Origin: Ruegeria spongiae
GTDB taxonomy: Bacteria > Pseudomonadota > Alphaproteobacteria > Rhodobacterales > Rhodobacteraceae
Assembly: GCF_023502395.1 (NCBI RefSeq)
Contig: NZ_JAMFMB010000001.1
Location: 248,001-312,000 of the forward strand
Direction: 5' to 3'
DNA length: 64,000 bases
The notes beneath the pieces were generated by a model that was given only the letters and a program-made list of their open reading frames with translations, searched no databases and had not been told where the DNA came from. Of this stretch, positions 1 through 9,127 are shown piece by piece (the stretch's first letter is position 1; every line of letters begins with the position of its first letter). A program made the position numbers and the translations under genes.

Positions 1-503
1 TTGGGTTCGGCCTGGATCAGCGCCTTGAGCAGCGCGACCGGATCGGGACGCTCAACACTGCGCACCATGTATTCCGCATCAATGGAGGACGGGCGCAGGA
101 TGCCCGATTTCAGATCGCGCGCCAGTTTCAGGAAGGCCCGGCTCAGCGCAACCTCGACCTGCGCCAGATCCTGACGGGTCTGGGCCTGAGACATCTGTTC
201 GACCAGAGCCGCCGTGTCATAGCGCCCCTGCGGCAACCCATGTACATCCGTGTTGCGCAAGGCTCCGATCAGCGCGGTACGACGGGCCTGGAATGCGGCG
301 CCATCACCTGTCCAGACCGGTTGATAGGCGTTCTCACGATAAAACGTGGCGAGATCCTCGCTGCCATATGTTGCCGCAGCGACAGATTGCTTGAACGCCA
401 TCTCTTGCGCCGCGACTGGTGCCGCCAGCACAACGGCCAGACACGCCGCGCGGAAAACCGCTGACAGCGGACTGGCTTGTTGACGCCGTTTCTCATGAGC
501 CAT
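1..503 (-). CDS. L,D-transpeptidase family protein (partial, 3' part outside window)
   Basis: The frame is open from an ATG at 503 down to base 1, so only about the first 167 residues are present. A signal peptide is visible (basic MAHEKRR, then a hydrophobic stretch ending AAPVAAQ). The following sequence (YRENAYQPVW, GLPQGRYD, LSRAFLKLARDLKSGIL) resembles the N-terminal scaffold of YcbB/YkuD-type murein L,D-transpeptidases, which make 3-3 peptidoglycan crosslinks in the periplasm. The catalytic YkuD domain would lie beyond the edge, so the assignment rests on the scaffold and on the divergent DUF882/YcbK gene, its usual neighbour in proteobacteria. Confidence 0.7.
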   Translation of the reverse strand, partial: MAHEKRRQQASPLSAVFRAACLAVVLAAPVAAQEMAFKQSVAAATYGSEDLATFYRENAYQPVWTGDGAAFQARRTALIGALRNTDVHGLPQGRYDTAALVEQMSQAQTRQDLAQVEVALSRAFLKLARDLKSGILRPSSIDAEYMVRSVERPDPVALLKALIQAEP

Positions 504-859
504 GGGGAAGTTCCTTGAAAATCTTGTTAATCGCATCACTCGTCACATCTTCTGTAATTTTCGGTAACAAAAGCGGAAAATGTCCACTCACAATCATAAC
601 ATTGCGGCACAGTTTTTGCAGATGGTGCAGTGCTGCATCGCCGCGCAGCGTTGCCCGACGGCCACGTTTTCCAAAATAACACGCTTCAATACCTCTTTGC
701 GCAGAAAATTGCCGAAAATTCCCCCTAGTCTTTAAACCAAAAAATCCCTGCTTGGCCGACGAATCCCACTATGGCATAAGGTCACCACTTGGGGATGAAT
801 ATTAAGAAAGCGCCCGTAACATCGGGTGCAGGCAGGACTAGTACGGGACGACGCAGTAA
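504..859. other. Divergent intergenic region, AT-rich
   Basis: These 356 bases separate the divergent L,D-transpeptidase and DUF882 genes and are visibly richer in A/T than the surroundings. No credible coding frame is seen. It must hold both promoters; only one possible promoter, reading toward the DUF882 gene, could be proposed. Confidence 0.6.
752..780 (+). promoter_or_regulatory. Possible promoter for the DUF882 gene
   Basis: TTGGCC at 752-757 and CATAAG at 775-780 are separated by 17 bases, a plausible -35/-10 pair 80 bases before the start codon. The same -10 hexamer occurs in the proposed recA promoter. The match is modest. Confidence 0.3.
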
Positions 860-1429
860 ATGACTGACATCACATCGACGGGTCTGACCCGGCGCGCTCT
901 GTTGGGCGCGTTCGCAGCGAGCGCTGTTGCAGCAGCGCCAAACTATTCCCAAGCCGCAGGTTTCCTGCGCGGAGGCGGCGACATCCGACGCATCCGTATG
1001 TATTCCGGTCGCACAGGCGAGCGGATTGACATGATATATTGGATCGACGGCGACTATATCAAGGACGCTGTCAAAGAAGTGAACCACTTCATGCGCGACT
1101 GGCGCACCGATCAGGTCAAATCCATCGACCTGCGCACCATCGACATCATGGCCGCCTCGCATAACCTCATGGATGTGAGCGAGCCATATATGCTCCTCTC
1201 CGGCTATCGCAGCCCCCAGACCAACGCGATGTTGCGCAGCCGGTCGCGAGGCGTTGCCAAGAACTCGCTTCACATGAAGGGCCAGGCGGCCGATCTGCGG
1301 CTTTCGTCACGCTCTGTGGGTCAGATCGCCCGCGCCGCGCAATCCTGCCGCGCCGGTGGTGTCGGGCGTTATTCGCGGTCGAACTTTGTGCATATGGACT
1401 GCGGCGACGTGCGCAACTGGGGCCGCTGA
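860..1429 (+). CDS. DUF882 / YcbK-like peptidase, TAT-exported
   Basis: This 189-residue protein has a twin-arginine signal (RRALLG at 11-16, hydrophobic stretch, cleavage near residue 32). The core has the M15-type arrangement of the DUF882 (YcbK/MepK) family: SGYR at 114-117, H138 and D145 in SLHMKGQAAD, and H178 in FVHMDCG, consistent with a zinc site. MepK of E. coli is a murein endopeptidase that cleaves 3-3 crosslinks. The divergent neighbour encodes an L,D-transpeptidase that would make such crosslinks, so the pair fits periplasmic cell-wall remodelling. A terminator follows at 1461. Confidence 0.85.
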   Translation: MTDITSTGLTRRALLGAFAASAVAAAPNYSQAAGFLRGGGDIRRIRMYSGRTGERIDMIYWIDGDYIKDAVKEVNHFMRDWRTDQVKSIDLRTIDIMAASHNLMDVSEPYMLLSGYRSPQTNAMLRSRSRGVAKNSLHMKGQAADLRLSSRSVGQIARAAQSCRAGGVGRYSRSNFVHMDCGDVRNWGR

Positions 1430-1460
1430 AACCGCCCCTTTCCGAATAGAACCGACGACC

Positions 1461-1490
1461 AACCCCCGCGGCCTTGCCCGGGGGTTTTGT
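1461..1490 (+). terminator. Rho-independent terminator after DUF882 gene
   Basis: An 8-bp stem AACCCCCG / CGGGGGTT (1461-1468 and 1479-1486) with a 10-base loop is followed by a T-rich tract. Confidence 0.7.
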
Positions 1491-1598
1491 TGTTTTAGCC
1501 CCGCACGCCAAGCCGCACGATCACGCAAACTGTGCCCGGAGCGGTCAACACTGCGTTTGCAAGAGCGTGTTTCAAGGTCGATTCGATTCGTCGAGATT

Positions 1599-1675
<77 letters not shown>

Positions 1676-1753
1676 CTGTGACGGGCTATAGGATATCACC
1701 CGGCGCGCTGCAATCGGAAATGCCCGTGCGGCGCGGCTTTTTGCACCTGCGTC

Positions 1754-2983
1754 TCAGCCGAACAACTCATGCGCCAGTTCCAGCGCATCGACCAGCGTGT
1801 CGACCTCGTCGGTGGTGTTATAAAGCCCGAAGCTGGCGCGGCAGGTGGCTGTAACGCCAAGATGATCCATCAGCGGTCCGGCACAATGATGCCCGGCCCG
1901 GACGGCCACGCCCTTCTTGTCGAGAATCGTAGAGATATCATGGGCATGCGCGGCACCGTTCAAGGTAAAGCTGAAGATCGCCGCTTTGGTGGGCGTGGTG
2001 CCTTGAAGCTGCAGCCAGTTCAACCCGGTCAGGCGCTGCATGGCATAGTCTCGCAAGGCCCCCTCATGCGCCGCGATCCGGTCCATACCCAGATCCATCA
2101 GATAGTTCAGCGCCGCGCCCAGCCCGATGATCTGCACGATGCCTGGTGTGCCGGCCTCGAACTTCATCGGCGGGTCGTTATAGGTCACCACCTCTTTGCT
2201 GACCTCGCGGATCATGTCTCCGCCGCCGATGAAGGGGCGCATCTCGGCCATGCGCTCGGATTTGATATAGATCGCGCCCGAGCCCGAGGGGCCATACAGC
2301 TTGTGCCCGGTGATGGCGTAGAAATCGCAGCCGATATCGGCCACGTTCACCGGCATGTGTACCGCCCCCTGGCTGCCATCAACCAGTACCGGCACACCCT
2401 TGGCGTGAGCGCCTTCGGTGATCGTCTTGACGTCGACAATCGTGCCCAGAACGTTCGAGCATTGGGTCACGGCAACCAGTTTGGTCTTCGGCCCGATCGC
2501 ATCGATCACCGCCTGCGGGTCCAGCGCGCCGGTGGCGTCCACATCGACCCACTTCAACACAACACCCTGCCGCTCGCGCAGGAAGTGCCAGGGCACGATA
2601 TTGGCGTGGTGTTCCATCACCGACAAGACGATCTCGTCCCCGGCCTCAAGCCGGGGCATGGCCCAGCCATAAGCGACCAGATTGATCCCCTCGGTGGTGC
2701 CCGAGTTCAACACGATCTCGTCCTCGTTCGGCACGCCCAGAAACCGCGCGATGGTGCCGCGCACGGCCTCATAGTGTTCGGTCGCCAGATTGGACAGGTA
2801 ATGCAGCCCGCGATGCACGTTGGAATATTCGTGCGAATAGGCCCGCGTCACCGCGTCGATCACCACCTGAGGCTTTTGCGCCGAAGCGCCATTGTCCAGA
2901 TAGGTCAGAGGCTTGCCATTCACTTCGCGGCTCAGGATCGGGAAATCCCCGCGGATTTTCTGAACATCATACAAAGGTTGCAT
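1754..2983 (-). CDS. sufS: Cysteine desulfurase SufS
   Basis: 409 residues from the ATG at 2983; the open frame runs further upstream, but that part overlaps the preceding gene and is not conserved-looking. SufS is a group II PLP cysteine desulfurase that passes persulfide sulfur to the SufBCD scaffold. PLP lysine K228 lies in ITGHKLYG and catalytic C367 in RAGHHCAGP. It is the last gene of the suf operon, and its start overlaps the end of the upstream YIP1-like gene by 17 bases. No sufE/sufU-like sulfur-transfer partner is seen in this window. Confidence 0.95.
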   Translation of the reverse strand: MQPLYDVQKIRGDFPILSREVNGKPLTYLDNGASAQKPQVVIDAVTRAYSHEYSNVHRGLHYLSNLATEHYEAVRGTIARFLGVPNEDEIVLNSGTTEGINLVAYGWAMPRLEAGDEIVLSVMEHHANIVPWHFLRERQGVVLKWVDVDATGALDPQAVIDAIGPKTKLVAVTQCSNVLGTIVDVKTITEGAHAKGVPVLVDGSQGAVHMPVNVADIGCDFYAITGHKLYGPSGSGAIYIKSERMAEMRPFIGGGDMIREVSKEVVTYNDPPMKFEAGTPGIVQIIGLGAALNYLMDLGMDRIAAHEGALRDYAMQRLTGLNWLQLQGTTPTKAAIFSFTLNGAAHAHDISTILDKKGVAVRAGHHCAGPLMDHLGVTATCRASFGLYNTTDEVDTLVDALELAHELFG

Positions 2984-3560
2984 TCCCCACAATTGGTCCC
3001 CCCGCAAGGGACAGGAAGAAATATAGCACCACCGCCATTGCAATGATCGAAACCAGCAACAGCAGCACAGACTGCCCCAACGAGTTGAGCCTGTGCGCCT
3101 GATCAATGAAATGCACCATGATGTAAAGACCCACCAAGGACCCGGCTATCGCAATCAGGGCACCAAACACCGGCGCGGCCAGCAGCAGGACCAGCACCAG
3201 CAGTTCAAGCACGAAGCGCAGGTATTGCAGCCAGATGATCAGTACAAAGACATCGTTGAACCGGCCCGAGCCGCCCATCTTGGGACCGACAAACGACAAA
3301 ACAGAGACAAAGAGCAGAATTGCGCCGGTAAAGAACCCGGCATAGGCCATGGGTGGCAGGGCAAGAACCGGCAACTCTCCGGTCAGGTTCGAGAGCATCA
3401 TATCCGACAGGACCTGCGCGCCCGTGTTCAACACAACGGCCAGCGCAAATGCCAGCCACAACACATTGCGGCCCAGTTGCAGCGCAAGCAGATCGCGTGC
3501 GGCCTGCGCCGGGTCCTTCAGCGTCAGGATCGCCAGATCACGCCACGCCGCCCCGTTCAT
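2967..3560 (-). CDS. YIP1-like integral membrane protein (second of pair)
   Basis: 197 residues starting at MNGAAWRDL (ATG 3560), which overlaps the previous stop as ATGA. After a short soluble N-terminus it has about five hydrophobic segments, including VLWLAFALAVVL and LLLLVSIIAMAVVLYFFL, as in YIP1 family proteins. The biochemical function is unknown. It is translationally linked to another YIP1-like gene and sits between sufD and sufS. The two may form a heteromeric membrane complex; this is inference from coupling and similar topology. Confidence 0.7.
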   Translation of the reverse strand: MNGAAWRDLAILTLKDPAQAARDLLALQLGRNVLWLAFALAVVLNTGAQVLSDMMLSNLTGELPVLALPPMAYAGFFTGAILLFVSVLSFVGPKMGGSGRFNDVFVLIIWLQYLRFVLELLVLVLLLAAPVFGALIAIAGSLVGLYIMVHFIDQAHRLNSLGQSVLLLLVSIIAMAVVLYFFLSLAGGPIVGNATFV

Positions 3561-4042
3561 TGCCCGCCCCTTTCGGCCTGCCGGAGGCCGGCGATCCAGA
3601 ACCAGAAAAACACCGCGATCCACGCCATGCCCACAAGGTTCAACCCGGGCCCCGGACCAATGAAGCCCGCAACCAGCCCCTGAAGCAGCAGAACCGGTGT
3701 CGAAGCCAGCAGCGACCAGAACAGCGCCAGCCGTGCCCCATACCACTCGCCCTTGCCGCCCAGCAACCGCGCCAGCACATGGCTGAACGCGGCCAGCACG
3801 TAAAACAGCAGCGGCGCAATGATGAGCCAGCCCAGAAGCGCGCCGCCCAAGAGCATGTTCAGCTCCTGCCCGGTCAGATGCGCCTCGCGCGCAAGGCGTG
3901 GCATCTGGGCGATGAACACCAGCGCGCAGGCCCCCATCAGAAAGGCCAGCGCCCGGTCCTCGCGCTGACCCATCGCCAGCAGACGTTGCATCACGCGCGC
4001 GGGGCCACGATAGGTTGCCGTTATGTCAGCCGTCACCGACAT
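3557..4042 (-). CDS. YIP1-like integral membrane protein (first of pair)
   Basis: 161 residues, ATG at 4042, only 3 bases after the sufD stop. At least four hydrophobic helices are visible (LAFLMGACALVFIA, LLGGALLGWLIIAPLLFYVLAAF, LALFWSLLASTPVLLLQGLVAGFI, LVGMAWIAVFFWFWIAGL). Its topology resembles the following gene, suggesting an ancient duplication. No catalytic motif is recognised. The tight spacing places it in the suf transcription unit, but a direct role in Fe-S assembly is not shown. Confidence 0.65.
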   Translation of the reverse strand: MSVTADITATYRGPARVMQRLLAMGQREDRALAFLMGACALVFIAQMPRLAREAHLTGQELNMLLGGALLGWLIIAPLLFYVLAAFSHVLARLLGGKGEWYGARLALFWSLLASTPVLLLQGLVAGFIGPGPGLNLVGMAWIAVFFWFWIAGLRQAERGGQ

Positions 4043-4045
4043 GGC

Positions 4046-5326
4046 TCAGGCCCGGCGTGACAGCCAGCCATCCAGCCGGTCGACAATGCCTTCGGCCAGG
4101 GCCTCATCCTCGATTTCCTCGACCGCTTCGGCCAGAAAGGCCAGCGTCAGAAGGTCGGTCGCGTCTTTCTGCGGGATACCGCGTGAACGCAGGTAGAACA
4201 GCGCGGTCTCGTCGATCGCGCCCGAGGTCGAGCCATGGGAACAGGCCACGTCATCGGCATAGATCTCAAGCTCTGGCTTGGCGAGGAACTGACTGTCATC
4301 ATCCAGCAGCAGAGACTGGCTGATCTGATAGCCATCGGTCTTCTGCGCGCCTGCCTTAACCAGGATCTTGCCCTGGAACACACCGACAGCGCCGTTGCGC
4401 AGCACTTTCTTGAACACCTGGCGGCTTTCGCAATTTACGGCGTCATGGGTGACAAAAACCGTGTCGTCATGGTGGAAATCGCCATCGCCGACACAGGCGC
4501 CCGCCACATGGGCCACGGCGTCATCCCCGGTCAGTTCGATCACCTGCTCGTTGCGGGTCAGCACGCCGTTCACGGTGAGGGTGAAGGATTTGTAGACCGA
4601 TTCCGTGCCCAGACGGGTGAACATATGCGTCACCGCCCGGCGCTCATGATCGCGGCCCTGCGCGCGGACATGGTGCAGGGTGCCGCCATCGGCGATGTCG
4701 ATCTCCATGCATTTGTTGAAACGCGACGCGGCGGGGCCGTTTTCCAGAAGGGTGGCTTCGGCCCCTTCCTCGACCCGCACCACATGATGCAGCATGGCAT
4801 CGGAAGTATCTGATTTATGACGATAAATCAGGTTGATCGGTTTGGAGACCTTCTGCGTGACATGGATCGCCACACCATCCGTGGCAAAGGCGGTGTTCAG
4901 GGCGGCCAGTGGACGAGGCACGGGGTTGTGCCCGCGCGCCTCAAGCACGCCGTACAGGTCCTTGGCCCAGTGAATATCCTTGCAGCAGATATCTTCGAGC
5001 CTGTCGATACGCACGCCTTCCAGCGCCAGATCGTCGGACAGTTCGGGGGCGAACACCCCATCGACAAAGACGATCTTCAACCGATCCACCCCGTCGAACA
5101 GCGGTTTTTCGTCATTCTCGAACACCGCCGCTGGCAGGGCCACGGCCTGCACCAGCGTATCGGGCCGGGTGTATTTCCAGTATTCGTCGCGCCGGGATGG
5201 CAGACCCATCTCGCGCACGCGGGCCAAAGCCGCCTCGCGCGCCGGTCGGGTGCATCCGGGTTCGGGCAGGGTCATGGCGCTCAGGCGCGCCTCGGTTGCT
5301 GATTGTTTCTGTTCGGGCAGAGCCAT
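4046..5326 (-). CDS. sufD: Fe-S cluster assembly protein SufD
   Basis: 426 residues from the ATG at 5326, which overlaps the sufC stop as ATGA; a GTG one codon upstream is possible. SufD forms the SufBC2D scaffold with SufB and SufC. The C-terminal beta-helix core is recognisable (EIYADDVACSHGST, ETALFYLRSRGI), including the conserved cysteine-histidine pair. The N-terminal part (PSRRDEYWKYTRPDTL) is typical of SufD. Length is normal for the family. Confidence 0.95.
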   Translation of the reverse strand: MALPEQKQSATEARLSAMTLPEPGCTRPAREAALARVREMGLPSRRDEYWKYTRPDTLVQAVALPAAVFENDEKPLFDGVDRLKIVFVDGVFAPELSDDLALEGVRIDRLEDICCKDIHWAKDLYGVLEARGHNPVPRPLAALNTAFATDGVAIHVTQKVSKPINLIYRHKSDTSDAMLHHVVRVEEGAEATLLENGPAASRFNKCMEIDIADGGTLHHVRAQGRDHERRAVTHMFTRLGTESVYKSFTLTVNGVLTRNEQVIELTGDDAVAHVAGACVGDGDFHHDDTVFVTHDAVNCESRQVFKKVLRNGAVGVFQGKILVKAGAQKTDGYQISQSLLLDDDSQFLAKPELEIYADDVACSHGSTSGAIDETALFYLRSRGIPQKDATDLLTLAFLAEAVEEIEDEALAEGIVDRLDGWLSRRA

Positions 5327-6081
5327 CACTGCACCTCGGCCAGAATGTCGCCATAACCGTTATTCTCAACCTCAAGCGCCAGCTCGGGACCGCCGGTTTT
5401 GACGATGCGACCATCGGCCATGATATGCACCACATCAGGTTTGATATGGTCCAGAAGTCTTTGATAATGCGTGATAACGAGGAACGCACGATCGGCGTCA
5501 CGCAGGGCATTCACGCCATCGGCCACCAGCTTCATCGCATCCACATCCAAGCCACTGTCGGTCTCGTCCAGGATGCACATTTTTGGCTCAAGCATGGCCA
5601 TCTGCAGGATTTCGTTGCGCTTTTTCTCACCGCCCGAAAAACCCACATTGACCGGGCGTTTCAGCATGTCGGCATCAATCTTCAGCGCCTTGGCGCGTTC
5701 GCGCACCAGCTTGAGGAAATCGCTTGCGCTCAACTCCTCTTCGCCGCGCGCCTTGCGCTGGGCATTCGTCGCTGTGCGCAGGAAGGTCATGTTGCCAACG
5801 CCGGGAATCTCCACCGGGTATTGGAAGGCCAGAAACACGCCCAATGCGGCGCGCTCTTCCGGCTCCAGCTCCAGCAGGTCTTCTCCGTCCAGAGTCGCGC
5901 TGCCCTCGGTCACCTCATAGCCGTCGCGGCCCGACAGCACATAGCTGAGCGTCGATTTGCCCGAGCCGTTCGGCCCCATGATCGCATGCACCTTGCCCGC
6001 CTCGACCGACAGGTCGACACCTTTGAGGATCTGCTTGTCCTCTTCTTCAAGTTTCACATGCAGGTTCTTGATATCCAGCAT
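5326..6081 (-). CDS. sufC: Fe-S assembly ATPase SufC
   Basis: 251 residues. The ATG at 6081 (MLDIKNLHV) is chosen because GAGG lies 6-9 bases upstream; an in-frame ATG 18 bases earlier would put that Shine-Dalgarno inside the gene. It is an ABC ATPase: Walker A GPNGSGKST, signature FSGGEKKR, Walker B CILDETDSGLD. It is the soluble ATPase of SufBC2D, not a transporter component. It overlaps sufD by 4 bases. Confidence 0.96.
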   Translation of the reverse strand: MLDIKNLHVKLEEEDKQILKGVDLSVEAGKVHAIMGPNGSGKSTLSYVLSGRDGYEVTEGSATLDGEDLLELEPEERAALGVFLAFQYPVEIPGVGNMTFLRTATNAQRKARGEEELSASDFLKLVRERAKALKIDADMLKRPVNVGFSGGEKKRNEILQMAMLEPKMCILDETDSGLDVDAMKLVADGVNALRDADRAFLVITHYQRLLDHIKPDVVHIMADGRIVKTGGPELALEVENNGYGDILAEVQ

Positions 6082-6100
6082 TTTATCCTCGTTTCTCATC

Positions 6101-6919
6101 TCAGGCCCGCGCCATCGCGCCGGCGGTATTTGTTGTGGCGCGGAACTGCGCCGGGAATGTTTCGATCAGGTCCTGCCGCGCCCGTTCAATGCCCTCGCTA
6201 TGGGTCAATGCGTGGCTGTCAGGCAGGTTCCGCAACAGGGCGGGAATGTCTTCGGGCAGGGTCGGGTTCACCATCACCCGCCCGACCGAGGCGGCATAAT
6301 CGTGGTATTTCAGATGCGATTGCGTGCCGGGTGCCAACCAGGTCGAGGCGACCCCAAAGCAATCCGCAAGGATCAGCCCATGCAGACTGGCAGAGATCAC
6401 ATGCGCCGAGGACGCAATCCGGCGGCAGAACTCCAATGGGTCGGCATCGGGCAGAATCACATCAAACGCCGTGTCCGACTGAACCAGCTGTTCAAACGCA
6501 GGGGTGCCCACCATGCTGTGATGCGGGATCAAAACCACGCGGTCCTGCCGCTCTGGCGCGCCAATCAGATGATGCGCCAGCAGGCCGGGATCACCGAAGC
6601 GGCGGGTCTGAACGCCCAGCAGCGCAGCGCTCACCGGGCCGCGCAGCAGCGCGATATCGAAATTGGCAACGAAATCGCGGGGCACCGGGCGCAACAACCC
6701 TGCCCCCCAGATCACCGGCCTCGGGCCATCCGTCGGCTGACCATGGTGTTTCGCCATCACCTGCAGCAATGAGCCAAGCGCCAGCATATCACAGCGCGCC
6801 GCGCCACAATGGGTCACGGGGCGGTCGGACAACGCGCCGACGATCAGCGGCGACAGGGCATCACCGAAATTCGGCTCGCCCTTCCACCAGAACAAATTGA
6901 TCGCCTCGCCGGATTGCAT
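6101..6919 (-). CDS. Polysaccharide pyruvyl transferase family protein
   Basis: 272 residues, starting MQSGEAINLFWWKGEPNFGDALSP. The NFGD near the N-terminus, VIWGAGLL, LLRGPVSAALLG, RRFGDPGLL and ASLHGLILADCFG blocks match the polysaccharide pyruvyl transferase (CsaB/WcaK) family, which adds ketal pyruvate to surface glycans. It sits 19 bases upstream of sufC and 3 bases after the YbjQ-like gene, inside the suf operon. No other glycan gene is near, so the substrate cannot be guessed. Confidence 0.8.
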   Translation of the reverse strand: MQSGEAINLFWWKGEPNFGDALSPLIVGALSDRPVTHCGAARCDMLALGSLLQVMAKHHGQPTDGPRPVIWGAGLLRPVPRDFVANFDIALLRGPVSAALLGVQTRRFGDPGLLAHHLIGAPERQDRVVLIPHHSMVGTPAFEQLVQSDTAFDVILPDADPLEFCRRIASSAHVISASLHGLILADCFGVASTWLAPGTQSHLKYHDYAASVGRVMVNPTLPEDIPALLRNLPDSHALTHSEGIERARQDLIETFPAQFRATTNTAGAMARA

Positions 6920-6922
6920 GAT

Positions 6923-7237
6923 CTAGCCCAACACCACCGCAGTGCCGCTGGCCGAAACCATCAGCATGCTGTCACCAACAACTTCATAGTCCAGATCGAC
7001 GCCAACAACTGCGTTTGCGCCCAAAGCGTTGGCGCGTTCTTCCAACTCCTGCAGGGCGGTTTCCCGAGCGTCCTGCAACTTGCTTTCATAGGCACCCGAG
7101 CGCCCGCCCACGACATCGGTGATAGAGGCAAAAAAATCGCGCAAGACATTCGCGCCCATGATGGCCTCGCCGACGACGATGCCCTTGTAGTCTGTGATCT
7201 TGCGGCCTTCGACAGATGGTGTGGTTGTGAGGATCAT
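6923..7237 (-). CDS. YbjQ family (UPF0145) protein
   Basis: 104 residues with the family pattern: [47 protein letters not shown], and [17 protein letters not shown]. YbjQ proteins are small, pentameric in known structures and often described as putative metal-binding proteins; the cellular role is unknown. It lies 3 bases before the pyruvyl transferase gene. The proposed metal link could fit an Fe-S operon, but this is inference. Confidence 0.85.
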   Translation of the reverse strand: MILTTTPSVEGRKITDYKGIVVGEAIMGANVLRDFFASITDVVGGRSGAYESKLQDARETALQELEERANALGANAVVGVDLDYEVVGDSMLMVSASGTAVVLG

Positions 7238-7313
7238 GGATTTTGCTTCTCGCGGCTAAACACGCACATACAAGCCTCGATCAGAGGATTACTTCCTGAA
7301 AGGGGTTGTATCA

Positions 7314-7586
7314 TTAGGTCGGATTTCCATCACGTTCGTTTGCAATAGTTGTTCCGATGAAACTGATGACGTCGTTTGGCTTTTCTAAACGAGTGGGGTT
7401 GGTCCACCCACCAATCAGAAAGCCATCCAAGTCCTCAGAACCACCTGGCTTGATCCAAAACAGAAATTCTGCGTCCCACACATAAATCAGACCCGAAGCG
7501 GAATCGGACATTATGTTGAGACCTATCGGCGATAGGTCCTTCTCCAAAGCAAGCATTATCTCGACGTGGTCCGACCCGGCTGCCAT
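7314..7586 (-). CDS. Hypothetical protein, 90 residues
   Basis: The ATG at 7586 directly abuts the sufB stop (TAG at 7589-7587), so translation is probably coupled. The protein has no signal peptide or membrane segment. Internal sequence (SDSASGLIYVWDAEFLFWIKPGGSEDLDGFLIGGW) looks like a compact beta-rich fold. I do not recognise the family. Codon use is less GC-biased than in its neighbours, which may indicate recent acquisition. Confidence 0.55.
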   Translation of the reverse strand: MAAGSDHVEIMLALEKDLSPIGLNIMSDSASGLIYVWDAEFLFWIKPGGSEDLDGFLIGGWTNPTRLEKPNDVISFIGTTIANERDGNPT

Positions 7587-9110
7587 CTATCCGACGCTCC
7601 CCTCCAAAGAAATCGCCACCAGTTGCTGCGCCTCCATGGCGAATTCCATCGGTAGGGCCTGCAATACGTCCTTGCAGAAGCCGTTGACCACCAGCGCCAC
7701 CGCCTCTTCCTCGTCCATGCCACGCTGGCGGCAGTAGAAGAGTTGGTCGTCATCGACCTTCGACGTCGTGGCCTCATGCTCGACCCGGGCCGAGTTGTTC
7801 TTGACCTCGATATAGGGCACCGTATGTGCCCCGCATTTGTCGCCGATCAGCAGGCTGTCACATTGGGTATAGTTGCGCCCGTGTTTGGCTTTGGGATGCA
7901 TCGAGACCAGCCCGCGATAGGTGTTCTGCGCCTTGCCCGCGCTGATGCCCTTGGACACGATCCGCGATTTGGTGTTCTTGCCCAGATGGATCATCTTGGT
8001 GCCGGTATCAGCCTGCTGCATGTTGTTGGCGATGGCGATGGAATAGAACTCGCCCTGGCTGTCATCGCCGCGCAGGATGCACGAGGGGTATTTCCACGTC
8101 ACCGCAGAGCCGGTTTCCACCTGCGTCCACATCACCTTGGCCCGGTCGCCCCGGCAATCGGCGCGTTTGGTCACGAAGTTATAAATCCCGCCCTTGCCGT
8201 TCTCATCGCCCGGATACCAGTTCTGAACGGTGGAATATTTCACCTCGGCATCTTCTTCGATGATGATCTCGACCACGGCGGCGTGCAACTGCGCGATGTC
8301 GCGCGCCGGTGCTGTGCAGCCTTCCAGATAGGACACATAAGAGCCCTTGTCGGCGATGATCAGCGTGCGTTCGAACTGGCCGGTGTTTTCGGCGTTGATG
8401 CGGAAATAGGTGCTGAGCTCCATCGGGCAGCGCACGCCGGGCGGCACATAAACGAACGAGCCGTCCGAGAACACGGCCGAATTCAGCGTGGCGTAGAAAT
8501 TGTCGCTGACCGGCACCACGGACCCCAGGTATTTCTTCACCAGTTCGGGATGCTCACGGATCGCTTCCGAGATCGAACAGAAGATGACACCGGCCTTTTT
8601 CAGCTCGGCCTGAAAGGTGGTGCCGACCGAGACAGAGTCAAATACCGCGTCCACCGCCACTTTGCGGCCCTCGGCGGGGGCGTTTTCCGCGCCTTCGACC
8701 CCGGCCAGAATCATCTGTTCTTTCAAGGGGATGCCTAGCTTTTCGTAAGTGGCCAGCAGTTTCGGATCAACCTCATCCAGCGATTTCGGCTTCACCTCCA
8801 TCGATTTGGGGCGGGCGTAATAATACTGGTCCTGAAAGTCGATCTCGGGGTAGTCGACCATGGCCCATGTCGGCTCTTTCTTGGTCAGCCAACGCTCATA
8901 GGCTTCCAGCCGCCAGGTGGTCATCCACTCGGGCTCTTCGTTCTTTTCCGAGATCAAGCGGACGATATCGGGGGTCAGGCCCTTGGGGGCATATTCCATC
9001 TCGATATCGGTTTCCCAGCCGTATTTATACGCGCCACCAACCTCGCGCACCGCGTCGACGGTCTCCTGATCGACGCCTTCCTTGACCTGAGCCTGGTCCA
9101 ATGCGGCCAT
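7587..9110 (-). CDS. sufB: Fe-S cluster assembly scaffold SufB
   Basis: 507 residues from the ATG at 9110, which has a GGAGGAAG Shine-Dalgarno just upstream; the frame's further upstream extension is rejected. SufB is the main scaffold on which the cluster is built in SufBC2D. Characteristic stretches are visible: [34 protein letters not shown], and the C-terminal beta-helix with [21 protein letters not shown]. The cysteine in YLEGCTAP lies in the region used for sulfur transfer. It follows the cysteine desulfurase gene by 17 bases. Confidence 0.96.
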   Translation of the reverse strand: MAALDQAQVKEGVDQETVDAVREVGGAYKYGWETDIEMEYAPKGLTPDIVRLISEKNEEPEWMTTWRLEAYERWLTKKEPTWAMVDYPEIDFQDQYYYARPKSMEVKPKSLDEVDPKLLATYEKLGIPLKEQMILAGVEGAENAPAEGRKVAVDAVFDSVSVGTTFQAELKKAGVIFCSISEAIREHPELVKKYLGSVVPVSDNFYATLNSAVFSDGSFVYVPPGVRCPMELSTYFRINAENTGQFERTLIIADKGSYVSYLEGCTAPARDIAQLHAAVVEIIIEEDAEVKYSTVQNWYPGDENGKGGIYNFVTKRADCRGDRAKVMWTQVETGSAVTWKYPSCILRGDDSQGEFYSIAIANNMQQADTGTKMIHLGKNTKSRIVSKGISAGKAQNTYRGLVSMHPKAKHGRNYTQCDSLLIGDKCGAHTVPYIEVKNNSARVEHEATTSKVDDDQLFYCRQRGMDEEEAVALVVNGFCKDVLQALPMEFAMEAQQLVAISLEGSVG

Positions 9111-9127
9111 TTTACTTCCTCCGTCAC

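Noticed and set aside
4909-6900. Long plus-strand open frame (663 codons) across sufD-sufC
   Set aside because: It lies antisense to clearly recognised genes and its Arg/Pro/His-rich translation is typical of a GC-rich shadow frame.
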